From NCBI GenBank assembly GCA_021234155.1, contig JAJEKV010000053.1, forward strand, positions 5,112,488-5,176,487: DNA of 64,000 bases, given 5' to 3'. How positions within the stretch are numbered: position 1 is the first letter of the stretch; each line of letters opens with the position of its first letter. Position numbers and translations under genes: made by a program. The stretch comes from Isoetes taiwanensis (lineage: Eukaryota; Streptophyta; Lycopodiopsida; Isoetales; Isoetaceae). Shown here in pieces: positions 22,661-32,199 of the stretch. Below the pieces are notes generated by a model that made no database searches, was not told the origin of the DNA, and worked only from the letters and a program-made list of their open reading frames with translations.

Positions 22661-22755
22661 GTTTTCGGCGTGGTGTGATATCTATCTCGAAGAAATGAAA
22701 TATTATTGGAAAAAGACAATTAATTTATTTATTCACCGCGCTCATGTGACTCATG
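22661..22755. repeat. Dyad element halves, copy 3
   Basis: A right half (TTCGGCGTGGTGTGATATC, 22664-22682) is followed 50 bases later by a left-half-like ATTCACCGCG and a degenerate right half (CTCATGTGACTCATG). It looks like two overlapping, decayed copies between cassettes 3 and 4. Confidence 0.45.
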
Positions 22756-22761
22756 TTATGT

Positions 22762-22769
22762 TATAAATA
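22762..22769 (+). promoter_or_regulatory. TATA box of cassette 4
   Basis: TATAAATA, 92 bases before the ATG at 22854. Its context ATGTTATAAATAGAAGAC is repeated at cassette 5. Confidence 0.6.
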
Positions 22770-22853
22770 GAAGACCGATGTCCGCGGTGACCTCCGTCGC
22801 CTTCCGCCTATACGCTCATCTTCTACTTCGGCCGCCTTCCACCATACTGCTCG

Positions 22854-23230
22854 ATGGCATCATCATCTTCCTCTAACAGCGACCACGCCAAGATAGCACT
22901 CCCCGCCCCAGGCTGCGTGGACATCACCCTTGCGGTGGTGATGAAGAGATTCAAGGAGATCCATGATGAAAACAATAGATCTCGTCGCCGAGAACAATGG
23001 GCGGTCGACAGTTAGCCTTCCGCGGGGGCTGCTTTACCTGGCGAGGCGTTGAGCTTCGTGGAAACATTCGCCATGTACCAAAGAGCGGCGAGCAGCGAGC
23101 GGGGCGGCGGTTGAAGCTGCTCACATGATTTCATGAGCCTTAGAAGATATGGAGAAGAAGCTCAGAAGCTGCGGAGGATGATGAAACCTTGACCTTACGG
23201 CCATTTGCGGGACATGAAAATCAGCTAGAG
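22854..23230 (+). pseudogene. Array cassette 4: small Met-Ala-Ser gene
   Basis: ATG at 22854 opens 53 codons to a TAG at 23013: MASSSSSSNSDHAK, then VDITLAVVMKRFKEI and a basic stretch (NNRSRRREQW). Coding signal continues past the stop in other frames with Glu/Arg-rich helical text to about 23230. The segment VVMKRFK recurs in cassette 5 and a related VLMKRLK in cassette 7. A 3' signal TTGTATCTATCTATTTTTT follows at 23250. The product would be a small nuclear-looking charged protein. Family not recognised. Confidence 0.45.
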
Positions 23231-23345
23231 GATCATGAAGATCCCTAGCCGTTGTATCTATCTATTTTTTGCTTCAAAGAAAAGTTTTTCTCTATTTTTT
23301 GCTTCTATCTATCTGTTGTTCCAATGTATGTTGTTTTATTAAAAT

Positions 23346-23412
23346 ATCACCGCGTAGCGAAATGCCTTGCTTGCAATTAGGTAGCAATCAATGGATTTCG
23401 GCGTCGTTAATC
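23346..23412. repeat. Dyad element, copy 4
   Basis: ATCACCGCGTAGCGAAATGCC on the left and TTCGGCGTCGTTAATC on the right. The inner spacer (TTGCAATTAGGTAGCAATC) is shared almost unchanged with copy 6. Confidence 0.65.
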
Positions 23413-23515
23413 TATCTCTGGTTCTATTTTGCTTCAATGAGAAGTTCTATCTTTAGTTATGTATCGGTAAAATTACTTATGTATAGATTGTATCGCGAAA
23501 TTATCAATAAAAATT

Positions 23516-23632
23516 ATCACCACGAGCTTTCTACGGAAGAAAAAGGCGTTAGAAAAATGTGGTCCTTTTTCCTCCTGCGGCAGCGAGAAGCGGTCGATTT
23601 TTTCGACCCACGGCATCCTTGGCGTCGTGTGA
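23516..23632. repeat. Dyad element, copy 5 (expanded)
   Basis: ATCACCACGAGC at the left and GGCGTCGTGTGAC at the right, with a longer spacer than the other copies. The spacer holds a small hairpin, GGTCGA-TTTTT-TCGACC, at 23592-23608. It follows a duplicated cassette 3 tail (23460-23515). Confidence 0.5.
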
Positions 23633-23654
23633 CTCAAGCTACTGAAATCCATGT

Positions 23655-23662
23655 TATAAATA
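23655..23662 (+). promoter_or_regulatory. TATA box of cassette 5
   Basis: TATAAATA, 108 bases before the ATG at 23763, in the same ATGTTATAAATAGAAGAC context as cassette 4. Confidence 0.6.
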
Positions 23663-23762
23663 GAAGACTTTCTATCTTGCCTTGACCTCAGATCCTCTTA
23701 GCCTTAGCCTTCTTACGCTCATCTTTCTTCCCCTTAGCCTTCCGCCTTCCGCCTTCTCCTCG

Positions 23763-24110
23763 ATGGCATCTTCATCCTCCTCCAACAAGCGCCAGCGCTG
23801 AAGCTGCCCGCGGACATCACCCTTCTTTGTGGTGATGAAGAGATTCAAAGTTCCGCGGTAAACCGTCGTCGCCGTAGAAGATGGAGGCGATTGGGCCAGA
23901 TTAAATTCACTAGATTTCTTTGCATGGCCGAGACCTTGAGCTTCGACAACATTAACAGTACCAGAGGCCAATAGCCAGTAGAGAAGGCGATTTTAGCGCA
24001 CACAACATTCGCTTGGCGCTAGAAGATATGGGAAGAAGCTTCGGCTGCGGAGGATGAAAGCGACTTCACGGCTTCGACTCTGAGGATCATGAAGATAAAA
24101 GTAGCCATTG
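23763..24110 (+). pseudogene. Array cassette 5: duplicate of cassette 4
   Basis: ATG at 23763 opens MASSSSSNKRQR and then a stop. In a neighbouring frame the VVMKRFK segment of cassette 4 appears at 23829-23850, and later fragments (ARRYGKKLRLRRM) match cassette 4's tail region (LRRYGEEAQKLRRM). The leader, TATA box, start context CGATGGCATC and 3' TTGTATATATATTTTTT signal all match cassette 4. It is a tandem duplicate about 0.9 kb away, with an early frameshift. Confidence 0.5.
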
Positions 24111-24190
24111 TATATATATTTTTTGTTTCAAAAAGAAAAATTTGCTCTATTTCTTGCTTCTATCTGTTCTCTTGTTTTGTTTTATTAAAA

Positions 24191-24257
24191 GATCCCACGG
24201 CCGAAATGCCATTCTTGCAATTAGGTAGCAATCAATGGATTTCGGCGTCGTATATCT
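24191..24257. repeat. Dyad element, copy 6
   Basis: GATCCCACGGCCGAAATGCC on the left, TTCGGCGTCGTATATCT on the right. The spacer is nearly identical to copy 4, as expected if the whole cassette 4 unit was duplicated. Confidence 0.65.
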
Positions 24258-24630
24258 CCTAGCGTACACCTCGTTGTATGTATAAATTCATAATTTATTA
24301 ATGGAAAAGTGTATGTAACACAAATATCTAGCTAGATTATGTGATATAACTTGCGGGTAAATCTTGAATTTGCATGTGGATGACAAGCGTCTATTCACAT
24401 CGTGGCTTAATGGATGACAGCGTCATGCCAAGGGCGTGGCATCTTATTTGCCACAATAACTCTTTGTCTTTTTATGCGGCTGCATCTGATGCGGCTAGGA
24501 TATGGCCGGATCCCATGATGCGAACATAGGCTACCGATTTGCCTAATTGCATGCTATAATTTCGCCTCGTGGGATTATTACACAACTTTATCGGTTTTAT
24601 GGCCGTAGATTCCAGCGTATCTCTAGTTTC

Positions 24631-24638
24631 TATATAAA
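24631..24638 (+). promoter_or_regulatory. TATA box of cassette 6
   Basis: TATATAAA, 96 bases upstream of the ATG at 24727, followed by a pyrimidine-rich leader. Confidence 0.55.
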
Positions 24639-24726
24639 GCGTCGGAGGCCTTTGTCTTCTCCTATCCGCCATCTTACGTTCTACCACATCGCCCTCGACC
24701 ATCACTCTGTTCTCCCATCACTTTCA

Positions 24727-25150
24727 ATGGCCTCGGCTCGGTTCCATCCTAGAGATCTTGTCTCAAGTTTTGGTCAAGGAAATTGAGAACATTAAGGGCG
24801 GAGGAGCGGATCCGCCTTCTAAAAGAAAGAATGATGAAGGCGTCGCCAAAGGCTGGTTCGCGGAGGAAAAAGGCCGCCTTCTGAGGGAGGTGTGATTTTA
24901 GTCTTGACAACAATCGGGCTGCCTTAGACCGCGAAGTGCAGCGCCCACGAATATAACCTCAAAGAGAGGCTTAGGGCCCATAATCCGAAGCGGGGAAAGG
25001 CTGCGAGCCAACTTCGATGTGGGGGGAAGATAAGGTTCGCGGAATATGAGAGCGTGGTTGCGGGGCGAGCAATCATGTTGGAGGGCGAGAAAAAAAATTA
25101 TCAACGCCCTCGGGGAAGAGCTTGCCCGGCGATCATAGGCATCGGGCTCC
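24727..25150 (+). pseudogene. Array cassette 6: small Met-Ala-Ser gene
   Basis: ATG at 24727 opens MASARFHPRDLVSSFGQG and a stop follows. Across frames the rest reads as a charged helical protein: GGADPPSKRKNDEGVAKGWF, then NLKERLRAHNPKRGKAA and IRFAEYESVVAGRAIML, ending near 25150. A 3' TTTGTAATTGG element follows at 25175. The architecture (TATA spacing, leader, Met-Ala-Ser, basic-acidic helix, dyad downstream) is that of cassettes 4, 5 and 7, although the sequence beyond the leader is different. Confidence 0.4.
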
Positions 25151-25330
25151 TCCTAGAGGGGCGTTTTTTTTAATGTTTGTAATTGGTTTTATTTTTTCAA
25201 TGGGAAAAGTTTTTTGACAAATGTCCGAATATTACGTTTCCTATTTTTTAATTTTCAATATCGTGGTAGAGAATGACAAGGCAGATCCTGGCGAAACCCT
25301 TCATAGGGTTTTAAAGCTTCGTGTGCGATT

Positions 25331-25348
25331 CAGCGTGGTGTGATATCT
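25331..25348. repeat. Dyad element, copy 7 (right half only)
   Basis: CAGCGTGGTGTGATATC. The left half is not recognisable upstream. Confidence 0.45.
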
Positions 25349-25482
25349 GATGTAGTTAGAATAGTTATTAATGTGTTCGGCCGGGACGGTACCATTAATG
25401 TGTTCTAGCGGACAGCGGCGAGAATCCCCTCGACCGTCGACGGCGGCCAATGAGTGTGTTTAATATGTTCAAAGCTAATATG

Positions 25483-25490
25483 TATAAATT
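25483..25490 (+). promoter_or_regulatory. TATA box of cassette 7
   Basis: TATAAATT, 93 bases upstream of the ATG at 25576. Confidence 0.5.
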
Positions 25491-25575
25491 GAGGTCCTTG
25501 CATGTGCTCCTTCCGCCCGGTTAGAGTCTTTGCTCCTCACTTCTATAATCTTGCGTCCCTCCCATTTTGTCATCT

Positions 25576-26056
25576 ATGGCCTCCACATCCTCAACGGCGA
25601 TAATGGAAAGCATAGAAGGATAGAACTCATACGACATAGTGTTGGGTGTTCTAATGAAGAGGTTGAAGAGCAAGATGATCTTCTAAAGGAAAAGCCGTTA
25701 CAATTCAGCGAGAAAAGAAGAAGAAGGAATGAATTCAACCTTCTCATGCCCGTAGCGGGAGAGGAACAAATCAGTTGGTTGAATAGAAGGCCAGACGGGG
25801 ATGACATGCCCCAACAAGCTACCAGCGAGGTGGTTATGGCGGCAAGCGAGGATGCTAATTGAGGCCGAAGAACACGTTGTGCTATTGGGACGGGGCCGGG
25901 ACATGTACAAAGAGATGGTGGGACAGATTGGAGAGCGTTTGGATAGGGTGATTGCACAAAGCGAGGGAAAGAGATGAAAGGCGAAGGCGAGGGCGGAGCT
26001 GATGATGATGATGAAGATAATGAAAGAAAGAGCTTCGCCTTTGGAGCAACAATGAG
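25576..26056 (+). pseudogene. Array cassette 7: small Met-Ala-Ser gene
   Basis: ATG at 25576 opens MASTSSTAIMESIEG. The adjoining frame, open to 25862, reads VEEQDDLLKEKPLQFSEKR, and another holds GVLMKRLKSK, the counterpart of cassette 4 VVMKRFK. The end reads GRDMYKEMVGQIGERLDRV and then a Met/Lys-rich run. The whole would be about 155 residues, mostly helical and charged. The 3' signal GTTGTATTTTGTTTTCAATG at 26056 matches the cassette 4 and 5 ends. Broken by at least three frameshifts. Confidence 0.45.
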
Positions 26057-26136
26057 TCGTTGTATTTTGTTTTCAATGTAACATCTTTCACAACTTTAAT
26101 CAAAAGTAACCCTTTTTATTATTATCTTGTAAAGCT

Positions 26137-26200
26137 TCACCGCGACGGCGAAGCCACATAAATGCAAGCAATAGCGAACTCCTTTGGCGTAGGTATGATC
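26137..26200. repeat. Dyad element, copy 8
   Basis: TCACCGCGACGGCGAAGCC on the left, TTTGGCGTAGGTATGATC on the right. It is immediately followed by copy 9. Confidence 0.6.
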
Positions 26201-26209
26201 TCTAAATAA

Positions 26210-26280
26210 GATCACCGCGGCCAGCGAAGCTTCTGGTTAATGCAAACAAGGTTGGAGGCAAAGTACTTGGCGTCGTGTGA
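26210..26280. repeat. Dyad element, copy 9
   Basis: GATCACCGCGGCCAGCGAAGC on the left and TTGGCGTCGTGTGA on the right. It lies between cassette 7 (plus) and the 3' end of the minus-strand gene at 26.3-29.0 kb, so convergent genes share it. Confidence 0.7.
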
Positions 26281-26299
26281 ACATGCTACACATTACAAG

Positions 26300-28990
26300 T
26301 ATACTTTACCGATTCTTTGTCTCTTAGATCTCCTTTGTTTTGCGATGCTAGTGGGGCCTAAATTTTGCCAAGCAACTTTAGTTTTCTCTTGACATTATGC
26401 CAATGGTGTTTCACGACCACGGGTTGCTCCTTAAAAGCGACCTTCTTGTCGTATTTAGCCATCGCCCTTCTATAAAACCACTCGTCATCGTCTTAGGGTT
26501 GGTTCCCACATTTCCACCCCTCTTTGAGTGTTACGATGAAAGGCTATTTTAGCTTGTTTATCGCGACTTCTCCATGCCTTGTGCACTCCACCTTTGCTAG
26601 GCTTCCATACTTCCTAAAAACCAAGGTGCATGAGCCCAAAAGATGTGCAAGTAGTCGTGACTTCACTCTCTCCCCATGCGTCTATGAAAGCTTTAATAAA
26701 TTTGTTATTAAGCTTGCACGAACATTTTACGCATCTTCTCTTGTGAGGTCCATTCTCACGAATGTATGGGAACAATTAGGACAATGCATCCCATGCTTTT
26801 TTTTCCTCAATGCGAGCAGGCGCCATGCAATGCGGTCTGCTCGCATCAACCGACAATTTTCCAAATTCATAGACCTTTTCTCCCATCGGTTTCCGTTCGA
26901 GCCTCTCTATGATTCTTTATGAGGCGTCGAGCTTTCATCCCTCAATTGACACCTTACGAGGCACACTTGTTCTTCTGCCCGTTTCTCATCGAGCTCTAAT
27001 CTTACATTGCCACCATGCAAACACCTTACGATAGAACATGTTCAACTCTCACGAATTCCTTCCTCTCTTCTCTTCTTATGCGAAATGTTCCACCGCGAAT
27101 GCGGCTCAAAAATATCATCTTGTCGATGATTCTCACAAAAGCGGTGCAAAGTGCGGATATGAACCCTCTCTAATGGAATGGGGAAAATGCCATGGAACTT
27201 GGGATCTTCTTCTCCTCTATTAGGAGCATTTGCTTGGTTAAGGGACAAGGTTGAAGCTTGATCTTCCCGATGCTTGACTTCCTTGCATGATTGCGGTCTG
27301 GACAACTTTTGCATGTTCCTTGTCCTCCTCCACTTATATTTGTACATTGCTTTCTCGGTTTTAAATCGGGCCGCCAAGTGAAAAATTACTTTGTAAGATC
27401 CATAGTGATCTACTTGCAATTTTTCCCTCCCTCGAATCTAGATATTAGACTCGGGATGTCGGTTTGATTGAACACCCATTTCAAAACCTCGTGGGTTTCT
27501 TTACGAACTTTAAAGAGACCTAACCACCGGGTGTCATCTTGATTGACATGAGAACCATTTTTCATGCGCTTCTTCTCCTCGTCGAGTCACCTCTACATCT
27601 TTTTGTTATTCTTGTTGCTCTTTGATTTAGCATGTGCAATTGCATTCTCAATTGCTCTATTCATGATGACAGCGGATACCCTCTCATACTTCTCAAACTT
27701 GGTGGAGTTCCATTTCATCCAATTTTATGCAAACTTCAATCTCACCATTAGTTTACGCATTTGTTAAGTCATAATATTTGACAAGGAATTGTAAAGAGAG
27801 TAACCAGGTCAACCCAAAAGATTATTGCGTTCATTCATTCCAACTATATCACAACAATCCTTGCCATTCTTATCTTTTATGGCTATGGCGGGACCAGCAC
27901 ATTCAGCGTGGTGCATCTCTCCTAATATGGCATACACCATCTTTGTCCTAGTAACCCTTGTATTCTCGACAATTTGTGGGCGTGGGCGAATACTTTTTTG
28001 TGCCATTCTTTTCAGCAGCTTAGGTGGAATGGCTTGAATAGAAACGGTAACCAACCCTCGATGCCTACATCATCACAAGCGTCTGTACATCGTAAGCTTC
28101 TAACTTCTTGTAGATCTCCTAGTACCATTTCCAATACCATCTTCTTGAGAGAGGAGAGTTGTAGGGGTGACAAATCATGTCCACTATCTCCTGTTAGGTA
28201 AGCTAGGTTCTTCACTCACGTAACCAAGATTGCTTCTAGTTTCCCGGATCTTAAGCGGCCTTTGCTAGTGTTGTAAAAGCGGACCTTGTGGCGTGACCTG
28301 CGTCTGAATGCACCTGATCAAACCCGGTTCCTCTATCGATTCGATAATGCTTCTTCTTTTTCTGCAAAGCCAAGGGGTGTTTTCTTCAAATTCTTTAACC
28401 TACATTGAAGCCCAAAGTTTGCTCTTTCGAGCTCTTGGATCTTTTCTTGCGGCTGCCCTATCACCAATTTGGACTTCTCCGCCATTATCTCAAAAAGTTT
28501 CCCTCCCCAAGCCGTCATTCCTTTCCTTCATCACGGTGGAGTAATGAAGGCGAGAGAAAAAAAGCTGTTGGTTTAAGTTATAATTCTCTTGTGACAATCG
28601 AGGCGGCTCATCTCAAAGGCGTATTATTCGATTAGAATGCCTTCATCCTCTCTCAATCTCTCACAATATCCCAAGAGGGCGAGTTACCGTCACCACAAAA
28701 TCGGACTAAACTTGAAAGCGTCGAAATGGCGGTTTCTTGCCACTCAAGCGGATCAATGGATATAAAGCGCCATCGCCCGGATAGCCGATACTTTTGAGCA
28801 CGCAAAGGCGCAACATGTCGAGAGTCTAAGTTCTTATTTTTAGACCTCTTTTTTTGCGATTGAAAGGCTGGAGCATATTCACGAGTCAGTTGGATCCTTA
28901 TCCACACATCATTTGGAGCTTCCATACAGCGTGGATCATGCGGTGCGAAATGAATGTGTACAATTTGTATGCCCCAGCACAATTAAACCG
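26300..28990 (-). pseudogene. Degraded multi-copy-family gene, unknown function
   Basis: Read on the minus strand, coding signal runs in pieces. The best are 28982-28653 (109 codons: IHFAPHDPRCMEAPNDVW, then FISIDPLEWQETAISTLSS), 28518-28333 (coiled coil, KIQELERANFGLQCRLKNL), 28215-28012, 28054-27809 (VENTRVTRTKMVYAILGEMH), a segment RWLGLFKVRKETHEVLKW (about 27530), and 27419-27042 (PIPLERVHIRTLHRFCE). HGGNVRLELDEK and KARRL segments follow in shifted frames near 27000-26930. The Arg-Trp-Leu, Leu-His-Ala-Phe-like and HGGNV...KARRL order resembles a high-copy hypothetical protein family of bryophytes and ferns, from memory. It is likely transposon-borne. Many frameshifts. The antisense plus frame at 26524-26922 is a shadow. 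Confidence 0.45.
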
Positions 28991-29400
28991 TTTGAGACTC
29001 GGTCAGAGTACTAACCTCGTTTTTGAAATTTACCGCGTGCATATGGAAAAGTCCATTCTCCTACAATCCATGCTTTTATACAAAAGCAAATTCAAAATTC
29101 GAATTGTAGCAGAGGGGGGCTTTGTATTGGGATGAAGTAAAGATCCGGTTCACGAACTTTTAAAGAGCGCAATGTCGGCGGTACTCGAAGCGAAAGTCTA
29201 ATACAAAGCTTCAACCTACACATTCAAATTTTGAAATGTAGAAGGCGGGAATGGACTCTAAATGAAAATAGGGCAAGACAAGAATCGGTGATCGCATGAT
29301 TGGTATCGACAAACCAAGAAGAACAGTCATGAGTTGCGGTATGCTATAATGCAAGTGGCTTTTAGAAAGGCATGCGTGTTGCGTCAATCATCGACAACAA
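28960..29400. repeat. Dispersed repeat R, copy 1
   Basis: About 440 bases matched with gaps at 30965-31380. Landmarks are ACAATTAAACCGT, AAAGTCCATTCTCCTACAAT, TCAACCTACACATTCAA, GTATGCTATAATGCAAGTGGC and AATTAAATACATATG. It lies upstream of the minus-strand gene, so it is probably that element's non-coding end. Confidence 0.65.
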
Positions 29401-29642
29401 GAGAATTAAATACATATGAAGCCATAGATATCACGATTCCCCTTATTCCGGGAGAATATTCCAAGCAAATCGGCGGGGAAAAAAAGGCCATTTTGGAAAT
29501 ATGGCGTGGAATGGGTGATAGGAGGCCATTTTAGTTCATAAAACATAATATAACTTGGAATGATAGATATTTTATATGCAAATGGGAGACTATTGATGAA
29601 GGACTTGTGTTTTAGTTTTAATTTGACAACAAATAAGAAAGT

Positions 29643-29710
29643 GGATCACGATGCGAATTTAGTGTGTTCCATTTTGTTACATATATGTACTATTAAGCTT
29701 GGTGTGATCC
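29643..29710. repeat. Dyad element, copy 10
   Basis: GGATCACGATGCG on the left and AGCTTGGTGTGATCC on the right, with a 7-base perfect inverted terminus GGATCAC/GTGATCC. It marks the right limit of the array. Confidence 0.6.
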
Positions 29711-29719
29711 TTGAAAAAT

Positions 29720-30960
29720 AATATGCTCTTTGAAAAGGGATGATGACTTATGTACTTAAGAGTGATAACACATATGCTGGAAAAAAAAAAGTTAGGTATT
29801 CAAATGGAATTAGAAGCAAAACTTTTTACATTCAAAATTTTTATGGTAGGTATGGCTTTACATCATTTTGTAAATTTAAATGCGGGAGGCTTCAACTATT
29901 CACAACAAAAAAAGGAGGCTTCTTGGGTCATATGGTAAGAAGGCTGGAGGCAAGCTTCGGCTAAGAACAAAGGAAAAAAAAAAATAAGAGGTGCTCTGCC
30001 CTAACAAATTTCATTCATCTTCATCATCATAAAAAAAAATAAGAAATAGTTAGTTGAATGCTTAGAAAAGAAAAGAAAACATGCATGTACCATGAACTAG
30101 CGCCATGAGCTCCTCGAAGTCCGGATTAAGTCTTCAACTTCTTCATCTTCTTCATCATCTTCCGGCTTCTTCTCCTTGGTGAATACTCATTTTGAAGAAT
30201 CTCCTATCCGACCTTCAAGAACACAGTGATGAACTCACGCTCGAAATTTCCTCGATTCCTCATTCTCGATTCCTCGTCAAAGGAATCGAGGAGGAATCGA
30301 GAAGGAATCGGCTTTGATGAGCAAGAAGCAGAGTAGGCAGCGGAGGAAGCTGGGAGGAACACCTCTTCAGTAGTAATAGAAGCCTCTTGGAGGACACCTC
30401 AGGCTCTTAGTAGCTGATCTCTTCATGGCGATGGGACTAGAAAGTGGCGGAGGATCTAGCAAAAGATTGGGGAGGAGATTGGGGGAGAATGAAGCCAATC
30501 TAGGAATTTGGAATAGATATAGGCTGGATTAGGCGTGAAAATCGTAGGAATGATTCGTATTCGGTCCTATCAACCATCATTACATGCCATTATGTGCATA
30601 TCTCGAAAATTTGAGCCATATCTAATATCTTCCTTTTTAACCTTATACCTAAATATCCAATATCTTCCTTTTTTAACCTTATTCCTAAATAGCCAATATC
30701 TTCCTTTTTTTAACCTTATTCCTAAACCTATATGATTTGAGTTTAACGAACATGAACAGATATAATTGAATTTAACATACTATTTAATACCAAGATGCTT
30801 CGTCACACTATGTCGATAATTGGGATTTAAAAAAAAACACTCAAACCCTCCTCGAGAAAACCCCACGTAAGAACGACCTCACTTGTGTTTAAGTTTAATT
30901 TGACAACAAGCAACTTCCATCTTTGTGTAGATCGCCCGCGCTGTGTGAAATCAAGGTGTG
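29720..30960. repeat. Non-coding stretch with hairpin and minisatellite
   Basis: No gene is seen. 30250-30312 is a large imperfect inverted repeat built on GATTCCTC/GAGGAATC units. 30624-30730 has three tandem units of about 36 bases (ATATCTTCC, T-run, AACCTTAT-CCTAAA). Confidence 0.55.
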
Positions 30961-30964
30961 GTAT

Positions 30965-31380
30965 TTTTTATGCTAACACAATTAAACCGTGTGAGCGAGC
31001 GTAAAATACTAACCGTTTTTGAAATTTTAGCGTGCATATGGAAATGAAAAGTCCATTCTCCTACAATCCATGCTTTTTTTATACATTAAGCAAATTCAAA
31101 TTTGGAATTGTAAGGCGGGGAAACGTATTAGGATGAAGTGAAGATGGGTTAAAGGAAGCGGCCCGCCGAAAATGAAAGTACGATCGATACAAAGCTTCAA
31201 CCTACACATTCAACTTTTGAAATGTAGAAGGCGGTGGCAGCATATACGCTTACCAAGACACAGTCATGAGTTCTTGGGGTATGCTATAATGCAAGTGGCA
31301 TTTTAGAAGCAGCCACGTGTTGCATCGGTCGTCGACAACCAACAGAATTAAATACATATGGCGCCATGAATGTACAATCA
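30965..31380. repeat. Dispersed repeat R, copy 2
   Basis: Second copy of the 28960-29400 repeat in the same orientation, about 2 kb away. It has gained and lost small blocks relative to copy 1. Confidence 0.65.
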
Positions 31381-31510
31381 CCGGACTACCGGTCGTCCCG
31401 GATCACATCAATCAAACTGGCAATTATATGTTGGAACTCACGGACACCTTTCGTTTCGATTATGCTCAATTATGATTGGGGATGCCTATGATTTTTGAGA
31501 TGTAGAATAC

Positions 31511-32182
31511 GAGTTTGCCTAAGGTTTTGATGGTATATCGAGCCTCTATCACGGTTTAAACTAAGCTTTTAGAAATATGAAATCACGAGGATTCGAACCT
31601 CTACCAAAATAACTCAATGTCTAAATAAGACTACTTTAACCAATCTAACGGTGAGCTAATGTGACTATTTTTATCTTAAATCTATGTTTTTAATAACCCA
31701 TTGAATTGTTTTTAGGGATATGGTCTATGATTTTCAAGAATTATATCTATATCAAATCCCACGGAACCCCTGTTATTTTGCTACATATTCTAAGCGAGGT
31801 GCACCTGGACTACCACGATTGGATCCGGATCTGTCCATCAGGCGGCCCGGAATTTAATATGTTGGAAGTGCAGGGCCCTATGTTTTAAGATGAATCTGTC
31901 TGAGTTTGCCTAAGGTTTTGATGGTATACTCCGGAGCCTCTATCACGGTTTTAAGCTTAAGCTTTTAGGAATATGAAATCTGAGGGATTGAACCTCTGCC
32001 AAAATAACTCAATGTCCTAATAAGACTACTTTAACCAATCTAACGGTGAGCTAATGTGACTATTTTTTTATCTTAAATCTATGTTTTTTATAATAACCCA
32101 TTGAATTGTTTTAGGGATATGGTCTATGATTTCAAAATTATATCTATATCAAATCCCCACAGGTTGTTATTTTGCTACATAT
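31511..32182. repeat. 391-base tandem duplication with tRNA-like core
   Basis: Units at 31511-31788 and 31902-32182, offset 391 bases, are nearly identical apart from small indels. Each holds on the minus strand a B-box-like GGTTCGAATCC (31599-31589 in unit 1, decayed in unit 2) and an A-box-like TTAGATTGGTTAAAG. The unit is therefore a tRNA-derived SINE-like sequence. The spacing is tRNA-like, but no acceptor stem closes. Confidence 0.6.
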
Positions 32183-32199
32183 GAGGTTTTTGGTATCCT

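Noticed and set aside
23672-23971. 99-codon minus-strand open frame
   Set aside because: Antisense of cassette 5. Its Arg-rich content mirrors the pyrimidine-rich leader.
25574-25957. 127-codon minus-strand open frame
   Set aside because: Antisense of cassette 7, which has TATA box, leader and coding text on the plus strand.
26524-26922. 132-codon plus-strand open frame
   Set aside because: Antisense of the degraded minus-strand gene, whose pieces (HGGNV, KARRL) match a conserved order. The plus frame shows none.
31580-31665. Possible tRNA gene
   Set aside because: A- and B-box-like motifs are present, but no acceptor stem or proper anticodon arm closes. Called SINE-like instead.
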